Part shown: piece by piece, positions 27,266 through 36,864 of the stretch
How positions within the stretch are numbered: position 1 is the stretch's first letter
How the letters are laid out: the number at the start of each line of letters is the position of its first letter
The notes under the pieces: generated by a model
Database searches by the model: none
Seen by the model: the letters and a program-made list of their open reading frames with translations, nothing else
Told to the model about the DNA's origin: nothing
Source of the DNA: CAVVUF01 sp963751425
GTDB lineage: Bacteria; Chloroflexota; Anaerolineae; Anaerolineales; UBA4823
NCBI GenBank assembly: GCA_963751425.1
Contig: CAVVUF010000002.1
Coordinates: 1,550,001 to 1,614,000, forward strand
Direction of reading: 5' to 3'
DNA: 64,000 bases
Made by a program: the position numbers and the translations under genes

Positions 27266-29650
27266 CTATTTCGCTTGGATTTTAACCTGCGCCGGCGGCA
27301 GCCCCTTCGTCCGGGCGGTCAGGGTGATCTCGCCCGGCTGGCCGGAGCTGCGCAAGACAGCCAGTAGGTGGCCTTGGTAGGCTTTGCGGTGGTTTCCCAC
27401 GTACATCTCTTCCGAGATTGGGTTGCCCGTGCCCACCGCGAATAATTCACCGGCGCCAGTGACTTCTACGGTAATATCCGGCTCAATGTGCTTTACCAGT
27501 ACGCCCAGCTGATCTTGTATCGCAATATCGACGTAGGCAATGCTGCCAGTGTCCGCCTTGATCACGGTTTGGTCAGGGGTGAGGTGTAGCGCAGCTGGGG
27601 CAGAGGCCGTCACCAGCTTGAAGCGCCCGGTCTCTTTGCCGCCCTTGTAACCGACCGCTTCGACCGTGCCGGGCTGGTAGGTGACTTTGAAGGTGGCTAT
27701 GTTTTTGACTGCAGCCCCAGCTGGTTTGCGACCCGCAGAAACGCCGTTGATGAACAACTCCACCTCCTCATCGATGGAATACACATCCACCTGGGTGGGC
27801 TTGCCCTCTTGACCAGGGAAGGTCCACGTGTCGAGCATTGGCTCCCAGGCCCACGGGTTGAAGGCGATGTTTTTGCCAAAAAGCTCGGGGCTGAGTACAG
27901 AGATGAACGGCGCGGTGCGTACCCCCCACAGCAGCTCGCGGTAGTACGATTGGGGCCGCTTGATTCCGCACAGGTCGAAGTCGCCGCAGCCATACAGGTG
28001 GTATGGATACGGTGCCCCTAAGCTGGGTTTGCCGTCGAAGGATACCGCCCCAAACCCGGCCTCACCAATGTAATCCATCGCAATCCAGATAAAATCGCCG
28101 ATCACATGCGGCAGGCGCGCCGTCTCGGTCCAGAAGTAGTACGACATATGCCCCCAAGTTTCCGTCCCTGCGATCACCCGCCCTGGAAACTTTTTTCCAT
28201 CCACCGCGTAGCGCTGGGGCTGGTAGTTATACCCCACCACATCTAGAGCCTTGCAGAAGTTTGCAGTCATTTGCGCCCAGCGATCTTTCTGCAAATCTTC
28301 TTGCGCAGGCGGGAGCTCAAATATTTTGCTCATGTCGCCGGTTTCCATGAGCGCTAAGAAATCACCCATCAGGGCAGAAGTAACTGGGCGAGTGCTGTCG
28401 AGCGAACGCACGAAATCAGCCTGGCGCTTGGACCACTCTGCCCCGCTGGGAGAGCCCAATCCTTCCAAAATCTCATTGCCAATCGACCACATGAAAACTG
28501 AGGGGTGGTTGCGGTCGCGTTTCACCATGGCGGCAGTATCGCGCTGCCACCAGTCCTCGAACTGCAAGTGGTAATCATTAGGGGTTTTCGCGACTGTCCA
28601 CGCGTCAAAGGTTTCATCGAGCACTAAAAATCCCAGCCTGTCGCAAGCTTCCAGCAGGGCGGGTGATGGCGGGTTATGGGCGCAGCGCAGGGCGTTGTAA
28701 CCGGCTGATTTGAGCAGCTCCACTTTGCGCTCCTCGGCGCGGTCGAAGGCAGCCGCCCCCAGAGGGCCGTGGTCGTGGTGGATGCAGCCGCCCTTTAGCT
28801 TCATCGGTACGCCGTTTAAGCGCAACCCATTTTCAGCATCGATCGTAATGGAGCGGATGCCGAAGGTGGTTTTCTCTGTATCCACTACGCTGCCGCCCAC
28901 CAGCACTTCACTGAGCAGCGTGTAAAGGTTCGGTTCCTCCACCGACCACAGCTTCGCCCCTTTCACCAGCAAGGTCTGCTGGACCGAGGCAAGCCGGGTC
29001 GCAGTCTCTACCTGGGCTGCCACCGCTCCCTGTGCATCCAGGATTGTGCTGCGCAGCAGCGCCCCCTCCAGGCTGTTCAACCCTGCCAGCTCGGTGGTCA
29101 CCTGTACGACCGCTGCCTCCCGACCGACCACCGGAGTGGAGACGAAAACGCCCCACGGCTCGATGTGGACTGCTCCGCCTACGCGCAGCCAGACGTGCCG
29201 GTAGATGCCCGTCCCTGTATACCAGCGGCTGTTGGGCTGGGCAGTGTTGTTCGCCACCACACCGATGACGTTTTCCTTCCCATACGCCAGGTATGGGGTG
29301 ATATCGACGATGAAGCTGGAATAGCCGTACGGCTGGAGGCGCAGGAGCTGGTTATTGACGGATACCTCGGCATTCATGTATACGCCTTCGAATTCGAGCT
29401 GCACGCTCAACGGACCCATAGGTCCGTCCCCTTGCCATTCCTCCGGGGCAGTGAATTTCTTACGGTAGTTTGCGATTCCGCCGGGGAAGTACCCGCCGTT
29501 GCTTGCTGCTGGGTTGCTGGCACTGCGAGGTTTCGAAATCATGGCGTCATGCGGCAGGGTCACCGGCTGCCAAGCGGATGGGTTGAACATAGCCATCAAC
29601 CCTGCTGCTTCCGAAAATTCCCAACCTTGATCAAAAATTTGTTTTTTCAT
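27266..29650 (-). CDS. Glycoside hydrolase family 2 (beta-galactosidase type)
   Basis: The 794-residue enzyme has the GH2 sugar-binding domain (about 1-165, with NSRWYTGTGIYRHVWL), the immunoglobulin-like domain (about 165-265) and a TIM barrel with the acid/base in MWSIGNEI (Glu393) and the likely nucleophile in AGTETWGH (Glu497). A DUF4982-like and a further beta domain end the protein. No signal peptide is present, so it acts on imported oligosaccharides; beta-galactosidase is the default guess, but beta-glucuronidase or mannosidase cannot be excluded. It follows a sugar-catabolic operon on the same strand by 89 bases. Confidence 0.85.
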   Translation of the reverse strand: MKKQIFDQGWEFSEAAGLMAMFNPSAWQPVTLPHDAMISKPRSASNPAASNGGYFPGGIANYRKKFTAPEEWQGDGPMGPLSVQLEFEGVYMNAEVSVNNQLLRLQPYGYSSFIVDITPYLAYGKENVIGVVANNTAQPNSRWYTGTGIYRHVWLRVGGAVHIEPWGVFVSTPVVGREAAVVQVTTELAGLNSLEGALLRSTILDAQGAVAAQVETATRLASVQQTLLVKGAKLWSVEEPNLYTLLSEVLVGGSVVDTEKTTFGIRSITIDAENGLRLNGVPMKLKGGCIHHDHGPLGAAAFDRAEERKVELLKSAGYNALRCAHNPPSPALLEACDRLGFLVLDETFDAWTVAKTPNDYHLQFEDWWQRDTAAMVKRDRNHPSVFMWSIGNEILEGLGSPSGAEWSKRQADFVRSLDSTRPVTSALMGDFLALMETGDMSKIFELPPAQEDLQKDRWAQMTANFCKALDVVGYNYQPQRYAVDGKKFPGRVIAGTETWGHMSYYFWTETARLPHVIGDFIWIAMDYIGEAGFGAVSFDGKPSLGAPYPYHLYGCGDFDLCGIKRPQSYYRELLWGVRTAPFISVLSPELFGKNIAFNPWAWEPMLDTWTFPGQEGKPTQVDVYSIDEEVELFINGVSAGRKPAGAAVKNIATFKVTYQPGTVEAVGYKGGKETGRFKLVTASAPAALHLTPDQTVIKADTGSIAYVDIAIQDQLGVLVKHIEPDITVEVTGAGELFAVGTGNPISEEMYVGNHRKAYQGHLLAVLRSSGQPGEITLTARTKGLPPAQVKIQAK

Positions 29651-29739
29651 TTATTTGTCTCCTATCTGAAAAATAAGCAATATATATTTTGGTAGAGTGG
29701 AGAATAGTTCCGATGTTTTCCAGAGCTTGCACAACTGGT

Positions 29740-30171
29740 CTAATACTGAGGTGGGTAGATCCAGTTCAAGATCATCACAAGGATCACCAGCATGACCACC
29801 GAACCCACGGGCAGCGCCGCAAGCTGCATTAATGCGGCGACAGCCCAAAGGCGCAGCGCATGCTTCCAGTCTTTTTTGAACATCCATTTGATTAAGAACA
29901 AACCCGAAAGCAATATGATTGCCAGACCGCTGCCGATGGAAATAAGCGGTTCATCCTTAATCGCTCTGACGGTTAATGAGGTGATTACGCCCAACAAGAT
30001 TTGGAGAAACGCAGCCGTAAACAGGTTCTTCGAACCCGGCGGTGCCAACTTATTGATGCGGAAACTGATCTTAATTGTCCAGGCAATGATCACACAAAAT
30101 ACGAGGAGGATGAGTCCCAGACCAAGGAGCAGGGTGATGGCAGGTTGTTGATCAATGATATTCATCATCAT
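29740..30171 (-). CDS. Small four-helix membrane protein of unknown function
   Basis: The 143-residue protein has four hydrophobic segments with short basic loops (KWMFKKDWK) and no motif I recognise. Its ATG at 30171 overlaps the stop of the kinase gene (ATGA), which argues that it is a real, translationally coupled gene. A longer frame starting at 30513 lies inside the kinase gene and is not credible. It may help sugar uptake or regulate it, but nothing in the sequence proves that. Confidence 0.6.
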   Translation of the reverse strand: MMMNIIDQQPAITLLLGLGLILLVFCVIIAWTIKISFRINKLAPPGSKNLFTAAFLQILLGVITSLTVRAIKDEPLISIGSGLAIILLSGLFLIKWMFKKDWKHALRLWAVAALMQLAALPVGSVVMLVILVMILNWIYPPQY

Positions 30172-31679
30172 CGGAGTTCTCGCATCGTTTTCTCCATCGC
30201 CCGGGCAAAACACTGATAACGTTCGAATCGTTCTGCGTACAGCCTTTGTTTGCTGGGGTCCGGTTCGAAGCGCTGCCCCAGGTGCACCATGGAGTCTGCG
30301 CCGGCACGCAGGGATGGGAACACCCCAGAGCCGGTCCCGGCCAGGATGGCCGCGCCCAATGCGCCGGCCTCGTGCACCTGCAGGCGCACAAAGGGTTTTC
30401 CGAGGATATCTGCGCTGAGCTGCACCCAGGCATCGGACTGGCTGCCGCCGCCAGCCGCTGTAAATTCGTCGATCAAGATGCCTGCCCCAGGCAGTTTCTC
30501 CAGACATTCGCATAGGTAATAAGTGGCCGACTCTACGATCCCTTTAAGGATCTCCCCGCGGCTGGTCCCCAGTTTGAGGCCGGCGATCACCCCGCTCGAG
30601 TCAGCCATGAAATGCGGTGGGCCGGTGATGGTGAAATGCGGCAGCACCAGGATATCGGATGGGGATTCCGGGATTTCAGCGAACAGCGCCGGGTAAAGAC
30701 TCTCCCCTCGTTCGATCGTTTGCCGATGCTCCGCCCTAGCAAAGGTATCTCGGAACCACTTGACCAGCACACCTCCCTGGTTGTAGATAAAGCTAACAAA
30801 CTGTCCTGGAACGGCGTGGTGCTCTGTGTTCAACCCAAGCGCAATCATCGCCCGTGCCTCGGGGCGCCTGGCGAAAACCGGTACCATGCACAAGTAAGAG
30901 CCCATGCCATACATGGCCCGCCCAACCTCGATTACCCCGCAGCCGATCGCGTTGCAGCATTGGTCATGCCCGCCGCTGACAATCGGAATGCCGGCCGGGA
31001 GGCCCAGCTCTTCCGCACTGCTTGTCGAAACGGCGCCGACCACCTGCCCGGAGGGGAGGGTGGGGGGCAGCTTTTCTCGGTCCAGGCCTGCCCAGCTCAG
31101 CAGCGCATCCGACCAGTCTTCTCGTTCTATATCGAACAGCAGTGTGCGGTTGGCCAGGCTGTAGTCAACGTGGGGTTCGGCCCCGAGCATAAAGGAAACA
31201 AACCCGCTCCAGTGCAGGAACAGATCTGCCCGGTGGTAAAGGTCGGGCTGGTTTGATTGGATCCATTTCAGCTTGGTCAAGGAATAGGGACTGCCCAGCG
31301 TGTTCCCGTTGATCTGGTAAAGTCGTTCTGGATCCAGGCTTCTCCCCAGCTCCGGCAGGTACTCATCGCCGCGAATGTCAAAGTTGAGCAGGGAAGGCCC
31401 CAGGATTTCGCCTCGGGCAGTCACCGGTACAACCGCTTCACCCATTGAAGACACACACACGCCTCGCACCGGGTCTCCTCCCGCTCCCGCGGCTGCCTTG
31501 CGGATGGTATGCTTCACTTGTGCCCAAACCCTTGGCGTATCCAGCTCTGCCCAGCCCGGCTGTGGGTGCTGGTAATCGTATTCTTCGTAAGCCAGGCTCA
31601 GGAGATCGCCGCTTTCTGTGAATACTGCTGATTTGCAGCCGCTGGTGCCTACGTCAATCCCTAACAGGCTCATTTGCAC
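30168..31679 (-). CDS. FGGY-family carbohydrate kinase (xylulokinase-like)
   Basis: The actin-fold kinase has the phosphate-1 motif LLGIDVGTSGCKSAVF at the start, SGGHDQCCNAIGCG in the middle and the adenosine-binding AAGGGSQSDAWVQLSADIL near residue 410. At 503 residues it has the full family length. It phosphorylates a ketose or polyol in the cytoplasm; xylulose, fuculose or rhamnulose are options. It overlaps the upstream aldolase gene by 26 bases and the downstream membrane-protein gene by 4, so these are one operon. The isomerase upstream suggests that its substrate is the ketose made by that enzyme. Confidence 0.85.
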   Translation of the reverse strand: MQMSLLGIDVGTSGCKSAVFTESGDLLSLAYEEYDYQHPQPGWAELDTPRVWAQVKHTIRKAAAGAGGDPVRGVCVSSMGEAVVPVTARGEILGPSLLNFDIRGDEYLPELGRSLDPERLYQINGNTLGSPYSLTKLKWIQSNQPDLYHRADLFLHWSGFVSFMLGAEPHVDYSLANRTLLFDIEREDWSDALLSWAGLDREKLPPTLPSGQVVGAVSTSSAEELGLPAGIPIVSGGHDQCCNAIGCGVIEVGRAMYGMGSYLCMVPVFARRPEARAMIALGLNTEHHAVPGQFVSFIYNQGGVLVKWFRDTFARAEHRQTIERGESLYPALFAEIPESPSDILVLPHFTITGPPHFMADSSGVIAGLKLGTSRGEILKGIVESATYYLCECLEKLPGAGILIDEFTAAGGGSQSDAWVQLSADILGKPFVRLQVHEAGALGAAILAGTGSGVFPSLRAGADSMVHLGQRFEPDPSKQRLYAERFERYQCFARAMEKTMRELR

Positions 31680-32598
31680 CTACCACCTTTCCGCGCATCC
31701 CTGCCAAACCCAAGAAATCGTCGATGACCCAACACGTGCGTTCGTAAACTGCCTGTTGGGCTTTGAGCAGGCTGTTCGTCTGCTTCAAGGTCACTTCATA
31801 TGCCTGGCGGATCTCAGTACCGATGTTGATCTTGGCAATGCCAAGCTTCATCGCCTCCCGCACATCTTCCGCCTGGATCCCTGACCCGCCGTGCAGCACC
31901 AGCGGAATGCCAGCCGCCTGGTGGATCTGGTCCAATCGTTCCAGGTTCAGGTGCGCTTCGATCTTCTTGAGATCCTTGCGCCCGGCGGCAATCGCCCCGT
32001 GGATATTGCCGATGGCCACAGAGAGCCAGTCACAGCCTGTTTCGGCCATAAAATGGCGTGCCTCATCCGGGTCCGTGAAGCCTTCGCCCGAAACGTACAG
32101 CTCCTCATAAGAGGGCATGGGGCCGCTCTCGTGACCCAGCACCGCCCCCAGTTCTGCCTCCACCGGGAGGCCTGCCCTATGCGCTAGCGCTGCTACCGGC
32201 TTCACCGCCTGGATATTCTCCTCCAGCCTCAGCCGCGAGCCGTCGACCATCAGCGATTCATACCCAAGTTGGATGGCTTCCTGAAAGATGGGGATGGTAT
32301 CGACCCAAAGGTTATCTTCATCGATCACCGGCACATGGTCAAGATGCAGCCTGACGTAGTCCGGTTTGCTCCAGCGCACGAACTCATTTTTTACCTGGGC
32401 CAGTCCCCCGGCTTCAAACTTGATCCATTCCAAGCGGGCGGTGGCGATCAGGCCGAAAGCGTCCAGGTCGACCACTGCTTGCACAACCGGCTCGAGCATG
32501 GGCAGGTAAGGGATGTTAAATGCCGGGATCGCCAGCCCGAGGCGGTGGGCGTTCTGGAGGATCTCACGGATACCGGTCTGGGTGCCCGTGTGGCTCAT
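31654..32598 (-). CDS. Class II zinc aldolase (fructose/tagatose-bisphosphate aldolase family)
   Basis: The 314-residue protein has the class II barrel motifs: HLDHVPVID with the zinc-binding histidine, VEAELGAVLGHE, VLHGGSGI with another zinc histidine, and INIGTEIRQAY, the phosphate-binding end. AFNI near residue 27 is the usual start. These enzymes split a ketose phosphate into dihydroxyacetone phosphate and an aldehyde. It starts one base after the isomerase stop (TGATATG) and overlaps the kinase gene, giving the order isomerase-aldolase-kinase. The exact sugar is unknown. Confidence 0.85.
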   Translation of the reverse strand: MSHTGTQTGIREILQNAHRLGLAIPAFNIPYLPMLEPVVQAVVDLDAFGLIATARLEWIKFEAGGLAQVKNEFVRWSKPDYVRLHLDHVPVIDEDNLWVDTIPIFQEAIQLGYESLMVDGSRLRLEENIQAVKPVAALAHRAGLPVEAELGAVLGHESGPMPSYEELYVSGEGFTDPDEARHFMAETGCDWLSVAIGNIHGAIAAGRKDLKKIEAHLNLERLDQIHQAAGIPLVLHGGSGIQAEDVREAMKLGIAKINIGTEIRQAYEVTLKQTNSLLKAQQAVYERTCWVIDDFLGLAGMRGKVVGANEPVRD

Positions 32599-32599
32599 A

Positions 32600-34009
32600 T
32601 CAGCCTTGAGGCAGTGAAATATCGAATCCCAGGTAATGACCCAGCGCCTCTACCAGCGGCTTGCTCACATGACCGGGCGCGATCGATACGTGGTGGCGGT
32701 GACCGTTCACGCCCAATGTGCAGCAGCACATCCTGCAAGTTAGGGATCTCAGCCACACCCGCCACGCCGAAGAAATTGGCAGGGATCGGGTCTTGCGTGA
32801 AGCGGCCTTCACCCAGGTACATTTTCACCTTTCCTTCGTCGGTCATCAGGCTGCCAAAGGTGAATTCCATCGGCTTGATCCGTCCCACGTTGCATCCGTA
32901 AGCTTTGCCTGCCCCGATCGAATTCATCAGGATGGCATGGTCGATCACCTTCCCTTTGCCTTCCATCAGGCTGGCAGGCATGGGACCGCAGTGGAACAGG
33001 ATGCATTTGTCATCTTCATCGTAATAGTTATTATTCCAATCCAGCAAGCCCACCGGCTGGTAGGAGGCCAGGTGCAGGGCTTTCATCGCCACCGCATTGC
33101 CCAGGTCGACTTCACAAGCAGCTGGCAGTCCCAGGTCGTTGAGCGAGCCCATCGCTACGCAGGGAGAGATGCCCATCTGCACCTGGATTTCGGTCCAGCA
33201 GCGGATGGCGACAGCATCCAGCCGGGCTTCCTGGATCATCTGGTCGAGGGCGACGCCCAGGCGCACAAGCTGGTCGAAGGCCGCTGCGGGTACTTCCTCC
33301 CAGGTGGTCATTTCACGCAGCTGGGTGGTTTTTCCGCTGTAAACCGCTTCGGAAGGCTTGACCGAGCGCATGCGCTGGAACAAATCCGACATATCGAAGG
33401 TTTCAACCGTCACTCCGTGCCGCTGCAGGGCCACCTCGTCAATGCGCACCGTCTTGAACGGTGTGGTGCGCGCCCCGATCGCCCCGACCACCATGCCTTT
33501 GATACCCTTGACCACCTGGCAGACCCGGTCGAATTCATCGATATTGGCTTTAAACCGCTCGCTCCCTGGGCGAACAGTGTGCGGCTTCAACGCGGTGAAC
33601 TTGACCCCGTATTGGCGAAACACGTCCATGATCGATAATTTGCCGCAGAACGCATCGCGCCGGTCAGCCGGCCCCATCAAGTTGTAATCATCGGGGTAAG
33701 CCTGGATCAAGATCGGTACACCTGCCTCTTGCAGGGCGGTGACGGCTCCGTTTTCATCACCGAAGTTTGGCAGGCACAAGATCACCCCATCAAACTTGCC
33801 GCGGTTGTGCGTGTAAGAAATTGGCAAATACTTCGCCTTCCTGAACGGTTTCCACCGCGCCGTAGCGGGTCGCAGCTTCATCCAGCATCAGCACCTCGTG
33901 CCCGAGGGCATTCAGGGTGCGTTTGCATTTCCTGGCGCGCGCCCGCAATTAACGAAGCCGGGAAGAAACCCCGGTTCCCAAAAAATACTGCAAAAGTTGA
34001 CTTTTTCAT
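32600..34009 (-). CDS. L-fucose/L-arabinose isomerase family protein, three frameshifts
   Basis: Joined across frames, the protein (about 468 residues) starts MKKSTFAVFFGNRGFFPASL, continues through GVILCLPNFGDENGAV (about 90-105), ARTTPFKTVRIDE and a C-terminal EVDLGNAVAMKAL, and ends SIAPGHVSKPLVEALGHYLGF. This is the FucI/AraA-related group, which interconverts aldoses and ketoses with manganese. The shifts lie near 33930, 33812 and 32710. Because the downstream aldolase and kinase are intact and tightly coupled, the shifts may be errors. It begins the sugar operon; the 170 bases upstream hold no gene. Confidence 0.75.
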
Positions 34010-34180
34010 TTTGGCTCCTCGTGATTATCGATTGGATGTTTGTTTGACGGGGTTGTTCAGGTACTTGCATTCTTAATTGGAGCTTTGTAAGTACGCCACA
34101 TTTGCATCCCACTATACATCCATAACTTTTTTCCTGTCAACAACCCTTTCGAATTTTTCCCCTCTCCAAAGGGGTGACGG

Positions 34181-34381
34181 TCAGCCTCCCGAAATCACCG
34201 CCACCAGCCTCACCTCATCCCCCGCTTTCAGCCTATACGATCCCCCAATCATCTCCCCCTCCCGGATCGCCAGCACGCTCTCCGGATCGATGCCCAGCTT
34301 CTCCAGCGCCTCCAGCAGCGTCAGGCCGGGTTCGAGCTCATAAATTTGATTGCGGTACCTGATCTGGATCGAGTTTTCCAT
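34181..34381 (-). CDS. ThiS/MoaD-type ubiquitin-like sulfur-carrier protein
   Basis: The 66-residue protein has a beta-grasp pattern and ends in the bare VAVISGG, the C-terminal diglycine that is thiocarboxylated in ThiS and MoaD. EPGLTLLEALEKLGIDPESVLAI is typical of the ThiS branch. It lies seven bases after the MFS gene, so it is translated from the same RNA. No thiazole, molybdopterin or E1-like gene is adjacent. It could feed molybdopterin synthesis needed by the hydroxylase at 49.8 kb, or another sulfur transfer. Confidence 0.75.
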   Translation of the reverse strand: MENSIQIRYRNQIYELEPGLTLLEALEKLGIDPESVLAIREGEMIGGSYRLKAGDEVRLVAVISGG

Positions 34382-34388
34382 TCCAAGC

Positions 34389-35621
34389 CTAATCTGCAGC
34401 CAGTCTCGCTCGGGACCCTAAAGTGCTCGCTCCAAACAGGATCAGAGCCGCCACGCAGCAAAAAGCCATCGCTAAAAAGATCCCGTGTGCGCCGATCTGG
34501 TCGAACAATACGCCCATCAGCAAGGCGCTCACCACCCCCGCCAGGTTGATCGTTGAATTTAGCAGCCCCTGCGAAGTTGCGTTGAGGGCGGGTGGCGCTA
34601 ACTTTTTCGCATAGGCTACGCTGCACGTTGCCAGAAGACCGTAAGCTGGGCCGTTGAGAATATTGATAAAGAATGCCCATTCAGGTGAAGGCATCCACCA
34701 TAAGAGCACATAACGTAAAATCATTAAAATCATTGACACGATCAGCAGGCGGGCCAGCCCCGCTTTGCGGATGAACCAACCGCTGAAAAACAAAAATGGG
34801 ATCTCAACGATCGCTCCTGAGGTAGATGCCAGCCCGATCAAGCTTTGGCTGGCACCCAAGCTCAGCAGCGCCACTCCCTGGTACATAATGCTTGCGTAAT
34901 TGGCCACCCAGATCAGGAAGATGCTGGCGGCGAAGACCATCCATGCCGGTTGGCGCATCATCCGCCCAATTTGGGCTGCGGCTCGCTTCTCCAGCCTCAC
35001 GGGGATGTCCGGCAGCAGTAGCGCTGTCAGGGCAAACAGCCCCATCATCACGCCATAAACTGGAAAGATCAGCGAAAGACCTGTGCGGTCATAAATAAAA
35101 CCGGACGTGCTGGCTGCCAGGATATAGCCGACAGAGCCACCCATCCGGTAGCGCCCGTAATTCTCACTTTTCGATCCCAGCATCGCCAGCGTAACGCCAT
35201 CGAGCAGGGTTCCCAGTGCGGAGGCCATGATGCTTGCCAGGCACGAAAGGCCGTAGAAAGCCCAGAATGTGTGTACGAGCGGATAGAACTGCGCCACAAT
35301 CACCGCTCCGATTGCTCCTCCTGCAATCAAAAGCCTCGGTTTTCCAGTGCGGTCGCTCAAATATCCCCAGGCAATGGCACTCACCACCCCGATAATCGCG
35401 CTGCTCATCGTGATGATCCCGATCTGTGTCCCGCTCAAACCTGCCTGGCGGTAATACACGTTTAAGTAAATGAAATAGGCCCCCACCGCCAGGAATTGGA
35501 AGAAAAACAGCAGCCACGCCACCCACATCCGTTTGGATGGCGGCTGGTCTGCCTCCGGCGGAGCCTTTTTCTCTAAACTTTCTTCTGAGAATTCAGATTG
35601 GCTTGTAATACGCTCCTCCAA
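34389..35621 (-). CDS. MFS transporter (LacY/nucleoside-H+ symporter-like)
   Basis: Twelve membrane helices are visible in 410 residues. The loop WGYLSDRTGKPRLL after helix 2 is the MFS signature, and the layout without a long central loop fits the MFS_1_like/LacY group. The N-terminal 25 residues are charged and lack a helix. The substrate is unknown; the gene lies on the same strand as a sugar-use operon, so a sugar is plausible. A diglycine-ended small protein follows by seven bases. Confidence 0.8.
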   Translation of the reverse strand: MEERITSQSEFSEESLEKKAPPEADQPPSKRMWVAWLLFFFQFLAVGAYFIYLNVYYRQAGLSGTQIGIITMSSAIIGVVSAIAWGYLSDRTGKPRLLIAGGAIGAVIVAQFYPLVHTFWAFYGLSCLASIMASALGTLLDGVTLAMLGSKSENYGRYRMGGSVGYILAASTSGFIYDRTGLSLIFPVYGVMMGLFALTALLLPDIPVRLEKRAAAQIGRMMRQPAWMVFAASIFLIWVANYASIMYQGVALLSLGASQSLIGLASTSGAIVEIPFLFFSGWFIRKAGLARLLIVSMILMILRYVLLWWMPSPEWAFFINILNGPAYGLLATCSVAYAKKLAPPALNATSQGLLNSTINLAGVVSALLMGVLFDQIGAHGIFLAMAFCCVAALILFGASTLGSRARLAAD

Positions 35622-35685
35622 TTTGCCCTTTTCTTTTAAATCCGCCTTTTCTTTGTTTCTGCTCTTTCCGTGTACATGTTTTAAT

Positions 35686-36477
35686 TCATCCGTGAGCTTT
35701 TAAAAACTCCCGCACCACCCCGTTCACCTGCTCAGGTTTTTCCAGGTGCGGATGATGCCCGCAGCCTTCCAGTGGGTAGCCCCTGGCGCCCGGCAGGCAC
35801 GCCACCAGCTTCGGGAAGGATTTCGGCGCCAGCAGCCGGTCGCGCGTGCCCCAGGCCACCACCGCTGGCTGCCGGATCTCTCCCAGGCACGGCGTCAGAT
35901 CCTCCACGCCGCGCACCAGGCGCGTCACCTGCCGCGAGGCGCGCAGCAGATCGTGGGCCTTCTGCCTCCGGGAGTCGGCTGGCATGGGCGAATACGGCTC
36001 GAAGCTCATGTTGATCACCGACTCTACCATCCTCTTCGGAGCGGCGTGCAGCATTCTCTGACCGATGTCCAGCATCTGCGGCGCCCGTACCACCGCTCCG
36101 GGGATCTGCTCGGTGCTGAACAGCGGGTCGATCAGGAACAATCCCCGCAGCTTTTGGGGGAACTGCAGGGCGAGCTGCAAGCTGAGATAACCCCCCAGCG
36201 AATGCCCCACCAGCGCGAAGGGCTCCTCAAGTCCCAGCCCCTCGATCCACTGCACCAGGCTGGCATACACCGCTGGCAGATGGCAGCACGCCTGCTCCTC
36301 TTCCTTGGGGCTGTCGCCGTGGTCCAGCAAGTCGCAGGCATAGGTGCGCCAGCCCGCCTCAGTCAGCACTGGGGTCAACAGATCCCACTCGTGCAGCGAC
36401 GAAGCCAGCCCGTGCACCAGCACCACCGCCTTCCCTGCTCCTCGCACGTTGAAATTTAACTTCTCCGGGTTAGTCAT
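35686..36477 (-). CDS. Alpha/beta hydrolase
   Basis: The 263-residue protein shows VLVHGLASSLHEWDLL (oxyanion region), the nucleophile elbow VGHSLGGYLSLQ, an aspartate in AWGTRDRLLAPK and the catalytic histidine in EGCGHHPHLEKPEQV. This is a complete catalytic triad of the classical lid-bearing group, which includes esterases, MhpC-type hydrolases and haloperoxidases. No signal peptide is present. It ends 64 bases before the MFS gene on the same strand. Substrate unknown. Confidence 0.8.
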   Translation of the reverse strand: MTNPEKLNFNVRGAGKAVVLVHGLASSLHEWDLLTPVLTEAGWRTYACDLLDHGDSPKEEEQACCHLPAVYASLVQWIEGLGLEEPFALVGHSLGGYLSLQLALQFPQKLRGLFLIDPLFSTEQIPGAVVRAPQMLDIGQRMLHAAPKRMVESVINMSFEPYSPMPADSRRQKAHDLLRASRQVTRLVRGVEDLTPCLGEIRQPAVVAWGTRDRLLAPKSFPKLVACLPGARGYPLEGCGHHPHLEKPEQVNGVVREFLKAHG

Positions 36478-36864
36478 TGGATGGGATCTTCCTGCCTAAG
36501 TCTACCTCATAAACTTCAAATCCACAGTCTTGTTTTTTGTTCACGGATGAACACGGATTCAACAGACTTTTAAAAGGATCTTCTGTGGGCTTTTATAATG
36601 ATCAGCTTTTTCTTTCTTTTTCGATTTTCCCGTGTGTTTCTTTTGATCTTGTCCGTGTCATCCGTGAAATCCGAGAGCTTTTTTCCCACTTGGCGTAGAT
36701 TAGCGCCGCGCATACTTGCGCCTATTTGCGGATACTTTTGCTTTTATTCTCCGCGCGCTACGCCTCTCAGCGGTAAAATATCTCTCTGAGGATCTTTTCT
36801 CAAACCCTGTTTATCCTGTCCGTTGGTTACAACGGCTATCCCTGTTAGGAATAAAGGACTTCCC
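36478..36864. repeat. Gap packed with short dispersed repeats
   Basis: No gene was seen in these 387 bases between divergent genes. Three repeat pieces are recognisable: tcacggatgaacacggattc at 36540-36561, two 'tccgtg' units at 36651-36672, and gcgtagattagcg followed by a gcgcctatttgcgg unit at 36692-36731. TATAAT occurs at 36594-36599 without a good -35 box. The 3' end gives AAAGGA for the next gene. Confidence 0.55.

Noticed and set aside
29740..30513. 257-codon minus-strand frame
   Set aside because: Its first 114 codons lie within the FGGY kinase gene; only the last 143 codons, from the ATG overlapping the kinase stop, look like a gene.
32718..33638. 306-codon open frame on the plus strand
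   Set aside because: It is opposite the isomerase gene, whose motifs are clear; the translation is histidine/glutamine-rich shadow text.
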